From assembly GCF_001421765.1 (NCBI RefSeq), contig NZ_LMLA01000010.1:159141-223140 (forward strand): a stretch of DNA of 64,000 nt, given 5' to 3'. Below the pieces are notes generated by a model. That model was not told where the DNA came from. It did no database searches and saw nothing but the letters and a program-made list of their open reading frames with translations. The DNA is from Sphingomonas sp. Leaf32. GTDB lineage: Bacteria > Pseudomonadota > Alphaproteobacteria > Sphingomonadales > Sphingomonadaceae. This document shows positions 38,693 through 47,409 of the stretch, piece by piece (positions within the stretch are counted from its first letter, which is position 1; each line of letters begins with the position of its first letter). The position numbers and the translations under genes were made by a program.

Positions 38693-39513
38693 CCCTCGAA
38701 CAGGGTCGACAACAGCATCGCGATCACCGGTACGACCACGCCGTTATAGGCCGCCTTGGCCGGGCCGATCACGCGGATCAGCCCGAAATAGAGAGTGAAG
38801 GCGACCGCTGAGGCCACGATGCCGAGATAGAGCAGCCCGCCGAGATAGGACCAGCGCCAGTCGAATACCGGCGCCCCGACCGTCGCGGCGGCATAGGTCG
38901 CGTCGATGCCGGCCCCGATCAGCATGGCGACGCCGAGCAGCGGGACCATCGGATAGGCCCTCGCGGTCGGGGTCGCCTGCATGACATTGGCGGCGGAGGC
39001 GGCGAACACGCCAGCCAGCGCGATGGTGAGGCCCAGCAGCACCGCGCCGCCATTTTCCGGATGCTCGCGCGCTTCGTGCAGGAACAGCAGCGCGACGCCG
39101 GACAGTGCGATGGCCGATCCGACGAGCAGCTGCCGCCCCATCCGCTGGCCCAGAAAGATGCGGGCGAGGATCGAATTGGGCACGATTAGCAGCGCGTACA
39201 TCAGTGCCACCAGTCCGGACGTCACATAGTGTTCGGCGCGGTAGACGAAGTTGAAATTCAGGCAGAATTGCGCCAGCCCCAGCCCTGCGGCGAAGATCAG
39301 CCCGCGCCGGTCAAGCGCGATCCGGTCGCCGCGCCACCACGCCCAGACGAGCATCGTCACGCCCGCGATGACGAAGCGATAGGTGACCGACCACGACGCC
39401 GGCACCACCCCCAACTGGTCGCGGATCACGATCCACGTCGATCCCCAGATCAGCGTGACGATGGCGAAGGGGATCAGGACCGCCGGGGTCGCCGAACGCG
39501 GGGTGTCGTTCAC
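38602..39513 (-). CDS. EamA/DMT-family transporter
   Basis: A ten-helix drug/metabolite transporter of 303 aa with two EamA repeats; the first contains TLIWGSTWIVIRDQLGVVP and the second GGLLYLGIVASAVAFTLYFG. Such proteins export amino acids or other small metabolites. The start is GTG at 39513, four bases inside the end of the threonine aldolase gene (GTGA overlap). The coupling suggests export of an amino acid related to the aldolase reaction, which is inference. Its 3' end overlaps the convergent epimerase-like gene by 91 bases. Confidence 0.88.
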   Translation of the reverse strand: MNDTPRSATPAVLIPFAIVTLIWGSTWIVIRDQLGVVPASWSVTYRFVIAGVTMLVWAWWRGDRIALDRRGLIFAAGLGLAQFCLNFNFVYRAEHYVTSGLVALMYALLIVPNSILARIFLGQRMGRQLLVGSAIALSGVALLFLHEAREHPENGGAVLLGLTIALAGVFAASAANVMQATPTARAYPMVPLLGVAMLIGAGIDATYAAATVGAPVFDWRWSYLGGLLYLGIVASAVAFTLYFGLIRVIGPAKAAYNGVVVPVIAMLLSTLFEGYRWSPLAGGGALLALAGLVVALKARRPNR

Positions 39514-40511
39514 AGCGCGGCGATCGCTTGCGCCAGCGGGGCGACGGTCGCCGCGTCCTGATCCCATGCCACCACCAGCCGCGCCTGGCCCGTGCCCCAG
39601 TCGTAGAAATCGAACCCCTGCGCGCGCAGGGCTGTCGCTTCGTCGGCGGTAAGGCGCAGGAACACCTCGTTCGCCTCGACCGCGTGGACCAGCCGGTCGC
39701 CCGCCGCCTGCGCCAGCACGCCCGCGCCGGCATTGGCGGCGCGGGCATTGTGCAGCCAGACATCGCCATCGAGCATCGCCAGCAACTGCGCGGCGAGGAA
39801 GCGTCCCTTCGATGCCAGCAGTCCGGCGCGTTTGCGGCGATAGCGCGCGACTCTGGCCCATTCGGGGCGGAAGAAGACCAGCGCCTCGGCCGACATGCCG
39901 CCATTCTTGATGAAGCCGAACGACAGCGCGTCGACCCCAGCCTTCCATGTGACATCGGCGGGGGAACAGCCGAGATGCGCGACGGCATTGGCAAAGCGCG
40001 CACCGTCCATGTGCAGCCCCAGCCCGCGCGTCTTGGCGAGCGCGCCGATCGTGGCGACCTCCTCCGGGGTGTAGACCCGTCCGGCTTCGGTCGCCTGGGT
40101 GATGGAGATGGCGTGCGGCTGCACCTGATGCACATCCTCGCGAATCGTCGACAGGAACGCCGCGATCGTCGGCGCAGCGAGCTTCGCGCCATCGCCGTCC
40201 AGCAGCATCAGCTTGGCGCCATGGGTGTAGAATTCCGGCGCGCCGCCCTCGTCATTCTGGATGTGGGCGTGCGCGTGGCAGACGATGCCGCCATGCGGCG
40301 GGCACATCGTGGCCAGCGCGAGACAGTTGGCCGCCGTACCGCTCGGCACCCACAGCACCGCGACCTCGCAGTCGAACAGGTCGCCGAAGCGCGCATCGAG
40401 CCGCTGGCTGAGCGCGTCGCCGTCATAGGCGGTATCCTGCCCGTTCGCCGCGACGATCGCGTCGAGCACGGCGGGGCAGGCGGGGGCGGCGTTGTCGGAA
40501 AAGAAGCGCAT
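39510..40511 (-). CDS. ltaE: Low-specificity L-threonine aldolase
   Basis: A PLP enzyme that splits threonine or allo-threonine into glycine and acetaldehyde. The Schiff-base Lys is Lys202 in SFGFIKNGGMS and the PLP-ring Asp is Asp169 in HMDGAR; NAAPACPAV and VPSGTAANCLA are further family blocks. It has 333 aa. The transporter downstream overlaps its stop. A beta-eliminating or related aldolase activity cannot be excluded from sequence. Confidence 0.9.
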   Translation of the reverse strand: MRFFSDNAAPACPAVLDAIVAANGQDTAYDGDALSQRLDARFGDLFDCEVAVLWVPSGTAANCLALATMCPPHGGIVCHAHAHIQNDEGGAPEFYTHGAKLMLLDGDGAKLAAPTIAAFLSTIREDVHQVQPHAISITQATEAGRVYTPEEVATIGALAKTRGLGLHMDGARFANAVAHLGCSPADVTWKAGVDALSFGFIKNGGMSAEALVFFRPEWARVARYRRKRAGLLASKGRFLAAQLLAMLDGDVWLHNARAANAGAGVLAQAAGDRLVHAVEANEVFLRLTADEATALRAQGFDFYDWGTGQARLVVAWDQDAATVAPLAQAIAAL

Positions 40512-40566
40512 GACAATGCCTTGGCGGGGCAGGCGGCGGGGGTCAACGGGCGAGCGTTCCTCCTTG

Positions 40567-40659
40567 TGTCATCCCGGCGAAGGCCGGGATCCACGGTGCC
40601 ACATGACCGATGGCTTCGCCCTTGCGGAGCCATGGATCCCGGCCTTCGCCGGGATGGCG
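40567..40659. repeat. Palindromic repeat pair, family A (CATCCCGGC type)
   Basis: Two hairpins, ATCCCGGCGAAGGCCGGGAT and ATCCCGGCCTTCGCCGGGAT, stand about 45 bases apart in inverted order. With the next repeat it fills the 274-base gap between the ltaE start and the penicillin-binding protein gene, leaving little room for a separate ltaE promoter. Confidence 0.8.
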
Positions 40660-40684
40660 AAGAGGGGGAGAGCGGTCACCTTCT

Positions 40685-40780
40685 CGTCACTCCCGCGCAG
40701 GCGGGAGTCCATATGCGCTGACCTTGGCGAGTGATCCGCCGGCGTTGCGTCTCTGGATTCCCGCCTGCGCGGGAATGACG
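40685..40780. repeat. Palindromic repeat pair, family A (CACTCCCGC type)
   Basis: Hairpins CTCCCGCGCAGGCGGGAG and ATTCCCGCCTGCGCGGGAAT face each other, with CGTCA and TGACG at the outer ends. It ends six bases from the stop codon of the penicillin-binding protein gene. Confidence 0.8.
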
Positions 40781-40785
40781 AAAAT

Positions 40786-42945
40786 CTACTGCACGTCCTC
40801 TTCCGGCGGGCGGCGTTCTTCCTGCGGCACCGGTTCCTCTTCGCGGCGGCGGCGGTCGTTGGGGCCGAAGCGGACCTGGCCGTCGCGGTCGAGCGACACG
40901 TCGAAGCCCGGACCCTCGACCGTCATCGGCCCCTCGTCGGGAATGCCCAGCGCATCCTGTACCGCGTCGATCGCATTGTCGATCGGTTCAGGCTCCGGTG
41001 CCGCCACCGGTACGGGATCGCGCAGGTTGAGCGCCTGGCGCATGAAATCGCGCCAGATGCGCGCGGGCAGGCCGCCACCGGCCAGCCCCGGATTGGTGCT
41101 GTTGTCGTCATTGCCCAGCCACACCCCGGCGACGATCCCGCCGGCATAGCCGACGAACAGCGCGTCGCGATTGTCCTGCGTCGTGCCGGTCTTGCCGAAC
41201 GCCTCCACCGGCAGGTTCGCGGCGATGCCGGTGCCCGAACGGATCGACGCGGCGAGCAGCGTGCGCATCCCGTCCAGTTCGTCGCGGGACAGGGCGCGCC
41301 GGGTCGAGCGCAGCCGGTCGAGCCAGGTCGGCTCGTCCTGTTCGGCCAGGCCGCGCGGGATCACCGGCGCCTCGCCCGCCGCGATCGCGGCATAGGCGCT
41401 GGTGAGTTCCAGCAGCGACACGGTCGACGTGCCGAGCGCGATCGACGCCTCGTTGGCGATGGGGGTGGAGATGCCGAGGTCGCGCGCGGCGCGGATGACG
41501 TTCTTGACGCCGACTTCCTTGGTCAGCCGCGCGGCGGCGACGTTGCTCGACCGCTGGAACGCGCGTTCGAGAGTGATCGTGCCGAGATAGCGGCCGTCGC
41601 TGTTCTTGGGACTCCAGTCGCCGATGGTGACGGGTTCGTCGAGGACCTGGCTCTGCGGATTCAGCCCCGAGCGCATCGCCGCCAGATAGACGAACAGCTT
41701 GAAGGTCGATCCGGGTTGCCGCCGCGCCTGTACCGCGCGGTTGAACGGGCTGGCCGCGTAGTTCTTGCCGCCGACCATCGCGATGACACGGCCGTCGGGG
41801 CGCATCGCGACGATCGCGACCTGCGTCTGCTTGAGGCCGGCGTTGCGCACCGCGCGTTCGGCGGCGCGCTGCATCCGGATTTCCAGCGTCGTCGTGACCT
41901 TGCGGTCCGCGCCGATCCCGCCCGCGCGGTCGCGTGCCTGCGGCAGCACCCAGTCGGCGAAATAGGTGCCCGAGGGCAGCGTGCTGTTGTCGGTGACGCG
42001 CAGCACGGCGGGCTTCACCCGGTCCGCCTCCGCCGCCGTCAAATAGCCGGCCGCCTCCATCGCGCCGACGACGACCGCCTGTCGCGCACGTGCGCCCTTC
42101 AAGTTGCCGGTGGGGGCGAGGCGGGAGGGCGCCTTCACCAACCCGGCCAGCATCGCCGCCTGCCCGACGGTCAAATCCTTGGGCGCGCGGCTGAAATAAT
42201 GGCGGGCGGCAGCGTCGAGGCCGTACGCGTTGTCGCCGAAATAGGCGTTGGACAGATACCGGGACATGATCTCGTCCTTGGTCAGCCACGCCTCCAGCCA
42301 GAAGGCGATCAGCACCTCGCGGATCTTCCGCGCGGCGGTCCGGTCCGAATCGAGGAACGCGTTCTTCGCCAGCTGCTGCGTGATCGTGCTGGCCCCCTGC
42401 CGCACGCCGCCCGCCGCGGTGTTGGTCCACATCGCGCGGGCGATGCCGCGCGGATCGATGCCCCAATGGGTGCGGAAGCGGCGATCCTCGATCGCCATGA
42501 AGGCTTCGGTGACGTGCGCGGGCAGCTTGGTCGCGTCGACCGGCTTGCCGATATTGGCGCCGCGTTCGGCGATCGGCGTGCCTTCGGACGACAGGAGCGT
42601 GATCGACGGCGGGGCCGGCGGTTCGAGCGACTTGGACAGCGGCGCGGTCAGCGCCAGCCAGCCGATCGCAAGGATCAGCAGCACGATGAACACGCCCAGC
42701 CCACGTATCGCCCAGCGCAGCCACCAGCGCAGCGGGCGGCGCTTTTTCGAGGTCGCGGGGGTTTCGGGCGGCGGCGGTGGATCGCCCGCGCCGGGAAAGC
42801 TGCGGTCGTAATCGGCCAGCGCATCGTCGAACGCGGCCAGCCGCCGACGCCGTTCCAGCGCCTCTCCCGTCAGCGGGGTCGACAGGCGCCCGATCCGGCT
42901 GGGATCGATCGGGCCGGAGGGCGGGGACGGGGGATCGTAAGCCAT
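40786..42945 (-). CDS. Class A penicillin-binding protein (PBP1A type)
   Basis: A bifunctional peptidoglycan synthase. A proline-rich cytoplasmic tail with a basic stretch (KKRRPLRWWLRW) precedes one membrane anchor (about 84-102). The GT51 glycosyltransferase has Glu153 in AIEDRRFRTHWG and QGASTITQQLAKN. The transpeptidase has the nucleophile Ser413 in PGSTFK, SSN at 466-468 and KTGTT at 585-589. The acidic, proline-rich C-terminal tail (RRREEEPVPQEE) is unusual. At 719 aa it is compact for the family. No cotranscribed gene is visible. Which PBP1 subtype it is cannot be settled here. Confidence 0.93.
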   Translation of the reverse strand: MAYDPPSPPSGPIDPSRIGRLSTPLTGEALERRRRLAAFDDALADYDRSFPGAGDPPPPPETPATSKKRRPLRWWLRWAIRGLGVFIVLLILAIGWLALTAPLSKSLEPPAPPSITLLSSEGTPIAERGANIGKPVDATKLPAHVTEAFMAIEDRRFRTHWGIDPRGIARAMWTNTAAGGVRQGASTITQQLAKNAFLDSDRTAARKIREVLIAFWLEAWLTKDEIMSRYLSNAYFGDNAYGLDAAARHYFSRAPKDLTVGQAAMLAGLVKAPSRLAPTGNLKGARARQAVVVGAMEAAGYLTAAEADRVKPAVLRVTDNSTLPSGTYFADWVLPQARDRAGGIGADRKVTTTLEIRMQRAAERAVRNAGLKQTQVAIVAMRPDGRVIAMVGGKNYAASPFNRAVQARRQPGSTFKLFVYLAAMRSGLNPQSQVLDEPVTIGDWSPKNSDGRYLGTITLERAFQRSSNVAAARLTKEVGVKNVIRAARDLGISTPIANEASIALGTSTVSLLELTSAYAAIAAGEAPVIPRGLAEQDEPTWLDRLRSTRRALSRDELDGMRTLLAASIRSGTGIAANLPVEAFGKTGTTQDNRDALFVGYAGGIVAGVWLGNDDNSTNPGLAGGGLPARIWRDFMRQALNLRDPVPVAAPEPEPIDNAIDAVQDALGIPDEGPMTVEGPGFDVSLDRDGQVRFGPNDRRRREEEPVPQEERRPPEEDVQ

Positions 42946-43081
42946 GATACCGACCGTGTATTATCGGTCTGATACAGCCTCGGCAAGCGAACTTGCGGCA
43001 GGGCGAGCGTACCGGACGGACGCCGGTGGGAACTCCCCCGATCCCCGGACGCTAAACGCCGGCAGCAACGGGAGAATCGCC

Positions 43082-43444
43082 GTGGACGACGATCGCATCT
43101 GGAATTTTGAGGAAAGCCTGTGGACCGCCGATGCGGCCCATTACGAGGAATCGGTCGACGACGAATGCCTGATGGTGCTGCCATCGCCGCCCTTCGTCTT
43201 TACCGGACAACAGGCGATCGACGCGGTGAAGGACACGCCCCGCTGGGATCAGGTGTCGCTGACCGAACGGCAAGTCGCCCGCCCGCAGGAGGGGCTGATC
43301 GTCGTCGCCTACAAGGCAGAGGCGCACAAGGGCGGCGAAGCGTACACCGCTTATTGCACCTCGACCTATCGCTGGATCGAACATGGTGTGTGGACGGTGG
43401 TCCAGCACCAGCAGACCCCGCCGCTGACGTCGAAGGGCGGGTGA
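43082..43444 (+). CDS. DUF4440 / NTF2-like protein
   Basis: A 120-aa soluble protein beginning MDDDRIWNFEESLWTADAAH, a typical N-terminus of DUF4440 (SnoaL/NTF2-like) proteins; the C-terminal STYRWIEHGVWTVVQHQQTP completes the fold. These small cone-shaped proteins are mostly of unknown function. The start is GTG at 43082, supported by GGGAG seven bases upstream; reading further upstream would run back into the region of the divergent PBP gene. The stop overlaps the next gene (GTGA). Confidence 0.78.
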   Translation: MDDDRIWNFEESLWTADAAHYEESVDDECLMVLPSPPFVFTGQQAIDAVKDTPRWDQVSLTERQVARPQEGLIVVAYKAEAHKGGEAYTAYCTSTYRWIEHGVWTVVQHQQTPPLTSKGG

Positions 43445-43797
43445 CCTTGCGGCGGATTGGTGTGATCGCGGCATGGCCCGCGTTACTGGCAGCGCCTGCG
43501 CTGCCGCAGGAAAGGGCGAGTGATCCTGTCGGCGCTGACACGCCCATGAGTCATATATCGTCCACACCGCGCCGATCTGCCGAGCAGCACCGGTTGCGCC
43601 TGCTCCCGCCGGTCGAGCGAGTCCGGTCGCACCGGCTGACGGAAAATGCCCCGGTCGGGCCGAGCGGAGATGGCCGGCTGCGCACCCGCCTGCGCGGCGT
43701 GCCGCTGTGGGAAAAAAGCGGCGATGGTGCCGCGTTCGCGGTGGGTTTCTCGCCGGTCGGCGGGAGGGTGGTCGGCGCGTTGCGGATTGTCCGCTGA
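43441..43797 (+). CDS. Hypothetical exported protein
   Basis: A 118-aa frame starting with GTG inside the stop of the DUF4440 gene. The N-terminus (RRIGVIAAWPALLAAPALPQE) looks like a signal peptide; the rest is basic and proline-rich with the C-terminal strand pattern GDGAAFAVGFSPVGGRVVGALRIV. I do not recognise a family. The overlap with the upstream gene and the signal-like start support it being real, but coding evidence is moderate. Confidence 0.5.
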   Translation: MTLRRIGVIAAWPALLAAPALPQERASDPVGADTPMSHISSTPRRSAEQHRLRLLPPVERVRSHRLTENAPVGPSGDGRLRTRLRGVPLWEKSGDGAAFAVGFSPVGGRVVGALRIVR

Positions 43798-43805
43798 ACG
43801 CCGTG

Positions 43806-44372
43806 TCACGCCTCCAGCTCGACGTCCCAGTAGAGCCAGTCGTGCCAGGTGTCGTGCAGGTGGTTCGGCGGGAAGCGCCGGCCTTGTTCCTGCAACTGCC
43901 AGCTGGTCGGGCGGATCGGCTGGACGTGCAGCGGCATCGCCGCCTGTTTCGGCGTCCGGCCCCCTTTGCGCAAGTTGCACGGTGCGCAGGCGGTGGCGAC
44001 GTTCTCCCACGTCGTCCGCCCGCCCTGCGCACGGGGCACGACGTGATCGAAGGTCAGGTCGTGGGTCGCGCCGCAATATTGACAGCTGAACCGGTCGCGC
44101 AGGAACAGGTTGAAGCGGGTGAACGCCGGAAACTCCGACGGCCGCACATAGGATTTCAGCGCGATGACCGATGGCAGCTTGATGCGCGCGGTCGGGCTGC
44201 ACACTTCGCGGTCATATTGGGCGACGATGTCGACCCGGTCGAGAAACACGGCCTTTACCGCCGTCTGCCATGGCCAGACGCTGAGCGGATAATAGCTCAA
44301 CGGCGTATAGTCCGCGTTGAGCACCAGCGCGGGGCAGCCATCGGGATGGCGGAGGCGATCGGGATGGTACAT
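43806..44372 (-). CDS. HNH endonuclease
   Basis: A 188-aa protein with a complete HNH nuclease fold: zinc-binding CQYC (97-100), the core Asp109-His110 in TFDHVVP, Asn124 in TWENV, and the second zinc pair CAPC (129-132). The N-terminal ~60 residues (VLNADYTPLSYYPL) belong to the conserved bacterial HNH group found outside restriction systems. Its cell role is unknown; no methylase is near. ATG 44372 has GAGGGGG upstream. It diverges from gluQ with only 32 bases between the starts. Confidence 0.88.
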   Translation of the reverse strand: MYHPDRLRHPDGCPALVLNADYTPLSYYPLSVWPWQTAVKAVFLDRVDIVAQYDREVCSPTARIKLPSVIALKSYVRPSEFPAFTRFNLFLRDRFSCQYCGATHDLTFDHVVPRAQGGRTTWENVATACAPCNLRKGGRTPKQAAMPLHVQPIRPTSWQLQEQGRRFPPNHLHDTWHDWLYWDVELEA

Positions 44373-44404
44373 GAAGTCCCCCTCGCGTAAACGTCGCCGC
44401 CGAT

Positions 44405-45328
44405 ATGATCGGCAACGATGACGCGGACATGACAGCACGGCGCGATACCCGGAGTCAAACCGGGGCGATCGTCACCCGCTTTGCGCCCAGTCCCACCGGC
44501 GCGCTGCACGCCGGCCATGCGGTCGCGGCGATCGCGGCGCATGATCGCGCGGCGGAAGCGGGTGGGCGCTTCCTGCTCCGGATCGAGGACATCGACAGGG
44601 CACGCAGCCGGCCGGAGCATGTCGCGGGCATCCTCGCCGATCTGGACTGGCTGGGGCTGCGCCGGGACGGGGAGGTCGTGTTCCAGTCGCAGCGGTTGCC
44701 GCGCTACGCCGCCGCGCTCGACCGGTTGCGTGTCGAAGGGCTGGTCTATCCGTGCTTCTGTACCCGCGCCGACATCGCCCGCGAACTGGCGGCGAGTGCG
44801 TCGGCGCCGCATGGGGTGGATGGCGCGGTGTATCCCGGCACCTGCCGGTCGATCCCGACCGAGGTCGCGGCGTCACGGCTGGCCGAGCCGCACGCCTGGC
44901 GGATCGACATGGCGCGGGCGGTGGCGCTGGCCGGGCCGCTTGCCTGGACCGACGAACTGGCGGGAACGATCCGCGCCGATCCACTGGCGCAGGGCGACGT
45001 CGTGCTGGCGCGCAAGGACGTGGGGACGAGCTATCATCTCGCGGTGACGGTGGACGATGCCGCGCAGGGGGTGACGCATGTCGTGCGTGGCATCGACCTG
45101 TTCGCCGCGACCCATGTCCACCGGCTGTTGCAGGCGTTGCTCGACCTGCCCGTGCCGATATGGCGGCACCACCCGCTGCTGCTGGGGCCGGACGGGCAGC
45201 GGCTGGCCAAGCGCAACGGCGCGCCGACGCTGGCGGCGCTCAGGGAAAGCGGCGTCGACGGGCGCGCCTTCGCCGATGATCTGCGCGACGGGCGACTGCC
45301 CATTGGCTTTGCGCTGGCAAAGGCTTAG
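44405..45328 (+). CDS. gluQ: Glutamyl-Q tRNA(Asp) synthetase
   Basis: GluQ attaches glutamate to queuosine at position 34 of tRNA(Asp). It has only the catalytic half of a class I Glu-tRNA synthetase (307 aa): HAGH at residues 35-38, the zinc site CFC (117-119) with Tyr143 and Cys147, and the KMSKS-like RLAKRNG. The missing anticodon-binding domain separates it from GltX. A second in-frame ATG (44429) could also be the start. It heads a compact six-gene run. A queuosine-precursor transporter lies about 9 kb away. Confidence 0.92.
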   Translation: MIGNDDADMTARRDTRSQTGAIVTRFAPSPTGALHAGHAVAAIAAHDRAAEAGGRFLLRIEDIDRARSRPEHVAGILADLDWLGLRRDGEVVFQSQRLPRYAAALDRLRVEGLVYPCFCTRADIARELAASASAPHGVDGAVYPGTCRSIPTEVAASRLAEPHAWRIDMARAVALAGPLAWTDELAGTIRADPLAQGDVVLARKDVGTSYHLAVTVDDAAQGVTHVVRGIDLFAATHVHRLLQALLDLPVPIWRHHPLLLGPDGQRLAKRNGAPTLAALRESGVDGRAFADDLRDGRLPIGFALAKA

Positions 45329-45337
45329 CTTCACCGG

Positions 45338-45565
45338 ATGAACACCTTCCTGGTCCTGTTGCTGATCGCCGCCATGATCGCGGTCGTCGTCGCGCTGGTG
45401 CGCGGCATCGTGTCGTTCCTGGCACAGGGAACCGCCGAGGTGCGGGGCGAGGGGCCGAGCGAACATGCGCTGAAATCGAACAAGATGATGCAGGCGCGCG
45501 TGCTGTTTCAGGCGATCGCGATCCTGATCGTCGTCCTGCTGCTGTTCATGGCCGGACGCACCTGA
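45338..45565 (+). CDS. Twin transmembrane protein, HIG1 type
   Basis: A 75-aa protein with two membrane helices separated by a polar loop (residues ~30-50). The loop ends in KSNKMMQARVLFQAIAIL, which matches the N-terminal hypoxia-induced (HIG1) domain motif. Bacterial members are often near respiratory or redox genes, and mitochondrial relatives associate with cytochrome oxidase; a role here is unknown. It lies nine bases after gluQ and eight before pduO. Confidence 0.8.
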   Translation: MNTFLVLLLIAAMIAVVVALVRGIVSFLAQGTAEVRGEGPSEHALKSNKMMQARVLFQAIAILIVVLLLFMAGRT

Positions 45566-45572
45566 GCCTGCC

Positions 45573-46139
45573 ATGGTCAAGCTGACGAAAATCTACACCC
45601 GCACCGGGGACGGCGGGACCACCGGGCTGGTCGACGGATCGCGCGTGGCGAAGGACGCCGCCGTGATGCAGGCGATCGGCGATGTCGACGAGGCCAATTC
45701 GGCGCTGGGCGTCGCCATCGCCGCACTGGGCGCGCATCCGGACACCGCGACGCTGCTGACGATCCAGAACGACCTGTTCGACCTGGGCGCGGATCTCGCC
45801 ACGCCGGGCGCGATCGACGGTGCGCTGCGGATCGTGCCCGAACAGGTGACCGCACTGGAGAACGCGATCGATCGCGCCAATGCCTCCCTGTCGCCGCTCA
45901 CCAGCTTCATCCTGCCCGGCGGGTCGGCGGCGGCGGCCGCGCTGCACCTTGCGCGGGCCATCGTGCGGCGGGCGGAACGGTCGGCGGTGGCGGCGTCGCA
46001 CGATGCGGCGCTCAACCCGCATCTGCTCGCCTACATCAACCGGCTGTCGGATTTTCTGTTCGTTTTTGCGCGGCTTGTGAACAAAAGCGGCGGTGGAGAC
46101 GTTTTATGGGTGCCGGGCGGGGAGCGTCCGGCTCCCTAG
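45573..46139 (+). CDS. pduO: Cob(I)yrinic acid a,c-diamide adenosyltransferase, PduO type
   Basis: The enzyme transfers the adenosyl group of ATP to cob(I)alamin to make coenzyme B12. [14 protein letters not shown] at the N-terminus is the ATP-binding motif, [14 protein letters not shown] and the RRAERS helix are conserved, and the C-terminal [12 protein letters not shown] is typical; the length is 188 aa. No other cobalamin gene or riboswitch is in the window. It sits in the gluQ-egtD run, 13 bases before egtB. Confidence 0.95.
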   Translation: MVKLTKIYTRTGDGGTTGLVDGSRVAKDAAVMQAIGDVDEANSALGVAIAALGAHPDTATLLTIQNDLFDLGADLATPGAIDGALRIVPEQVTALENAIDRANASLSPLTSFILPGGSAAAAALHLARAIVRRAERSAVAASHDAALNPHLLAYINRLSDFLFVFARLVNKSGGGDVLWVPGGERPAP

Positions 46140-46152
46140 GAGAGCGACGATC

Positions 46153-47409
46153 ATGCGAGCGACACCGGCCGACCGGTCCGACCACCCGCTCGCCCATCGC
46201 TACCATGCCGTCCGCTCGTTGACCGACGCGCTGGCCCGGCCGCTGTCGGACGCCGATGCCACGGTCCAGTCGATGGACGATGCGTCACCGGCGAAATGGC
46301 ATCTGGCGCACACGACCTGGTTCTTCGAAACCTTCGTCCTGCGCGACCATGTGCCGGGTTATACCCTGCACGACGAACGCTTCCCGTTCCTGTTCAATAG
46401 CTATTACGAGGCCGAGGGCCGTCGCCATGCTCGGGGCCGGCGGGGCATGATTACCCGCCCCAGCCTCGACGAAGTACGCGCCTATCGCGCGGCGGTCGAT
46501 GCGGCGCTGCTCGCCGCGCTGCCCGCGCTTTCGCCGGATGCGCAGGCACTGGTGGCGCTGGGCTGCAATCATGAGGAGCAGCATCAGGAACTGCTGCTGA
46601 CCGACATCCTCCACCATTTCAGCGAAAATCCGCTGGAGCCGGCGATGTTCGCGCCCGAGCCGAAGCGCCCGGTCGCGGTCCCGCCGCCGGTCGGCTGGAT
46701 CGAGCATCCCGGCGGCATCGCGCAGGTCGGCCATGCCGGGCAGGATTTCGCCTTCGATTGCGAGGGGCCGCGCCACGACGTGCTGCTCCACCCCCATGCC
46801 ATTGCCGACCGGACCGTCACCAATGGCGAGTGGGCGGCGTTCATCGCCGATGGCGGCTATCGCGACGCGCGGCTGTGGCTGGCCGATGGCTGGGCATGGG
46901 TGCAGGCGAACGGCATCCATGCGCCGCTCTATTGGGAACGGGACGGTGACGTGTGGACCCGCTTCGGTCTGGACGGGCGCCGTGCGATCGATCCCGCCGC
47001 GCCGGTGACGCATGTCAGCTTCTTCGAGGCTGACGCCTATGCCAGCTGGGCCGGTGTGCGCCTGCCGACCGAGTTCGAATGGGAAGTCGCTGCAGCCGCG
47101 CATGATCCGTCGGGCGGCAACCAGCTGGACCACGCCCATGCGGCCGAACCGCGCCCGGCGGCGTCGGGACCGGCATTCTTCGGCGATGTCTGGCAATGGA
47201 CCGGCAGCGCGTACCGCCCCTATCCCGGCTTCCGCACGGTCGAGGGTGCGGTCGGCGAATATAACGGCAAGTTCATGAGCGGGCAGTTCGTGCTGCGCGG
47301 TTCATCCTGCGCCACGCCGCGCGGACATGCGCGCGCCAGCTACCGCAATTTCTTCTACCCCCATCAACGCTGGCAGTTCACCGGCGTCCGGCTTGCAAAG
47401 GACCTTTGA
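46153..47409 (+). CDS. egtB: Ergothioneine biosynthesis sulfoxide synthase EgtB
   Basis: EgtB is a non-haem iron enzyme that joins hercynine with a thiol (cysteine or gamma-glutamylcysteine) and oxygen to make the sulfoxide intermediate of ergothioneine. The DinB-like N-terminal half has His53 in [11 protein letters not shown] and HEEQH (His140, His144) as iron ligands; the C-terminal half is a formylglycine-generating-enzyme-like domain ending in [33 protein letters not shown]. It has 418 aa. ATG 46153 was chosen for AGGAGAG about ten bases upstream. Its stop overlaps the egtD start by one base. Confidence 0.94.
   Translation: MRATPADRSDHPLAHRYHAVRSLTDALARPLSDADATVQSMDDASPAKWHLAHTTWFFETFVLRDHVPGYTLHDERFPFLFNSYYEAEGRRHARGRRGMITRPSLDEVRAYRAAVDAALLAALPALSPDAQALVALGCNHEEQHQELLLTDILHHFSENPLEPAMFAPEPKRPVAVPPPVGWIEHPGGIAQVGHAGQDFAFDCEGPRHDVLLHPHAIADRTVTNGEWAAFIADGGYRDARLWLADGWAWVQANGIHAPLYWERDGDVWTRFGLDGRRAIDPAAPVTHVSFFEADAYASWAGVRLPTEFEWEVAAAAHDPSGGNQLDHAHAAEPRPAASGPAFFGDVWQWTGSAYRPYPGFRTVEGAVGEYNGKFMSGQFVLRGSSCATPRGHARASYRNFFYPHQRWQFTGVRLAKDL

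Noticed and set aside
40567..40780. Possible CRISPR array from repeated hairpins
   Set aside because: The units are inverted pairs of differing sequence without constant repeat-spacer length, and no cas gene is near.
42946..43081. GGAAC-N16-CGCT before the DUF4440 gene as an EcfG promoter
   Set aside because: The second element has a mismatch in the core CGTT, so the evidence is too weak.
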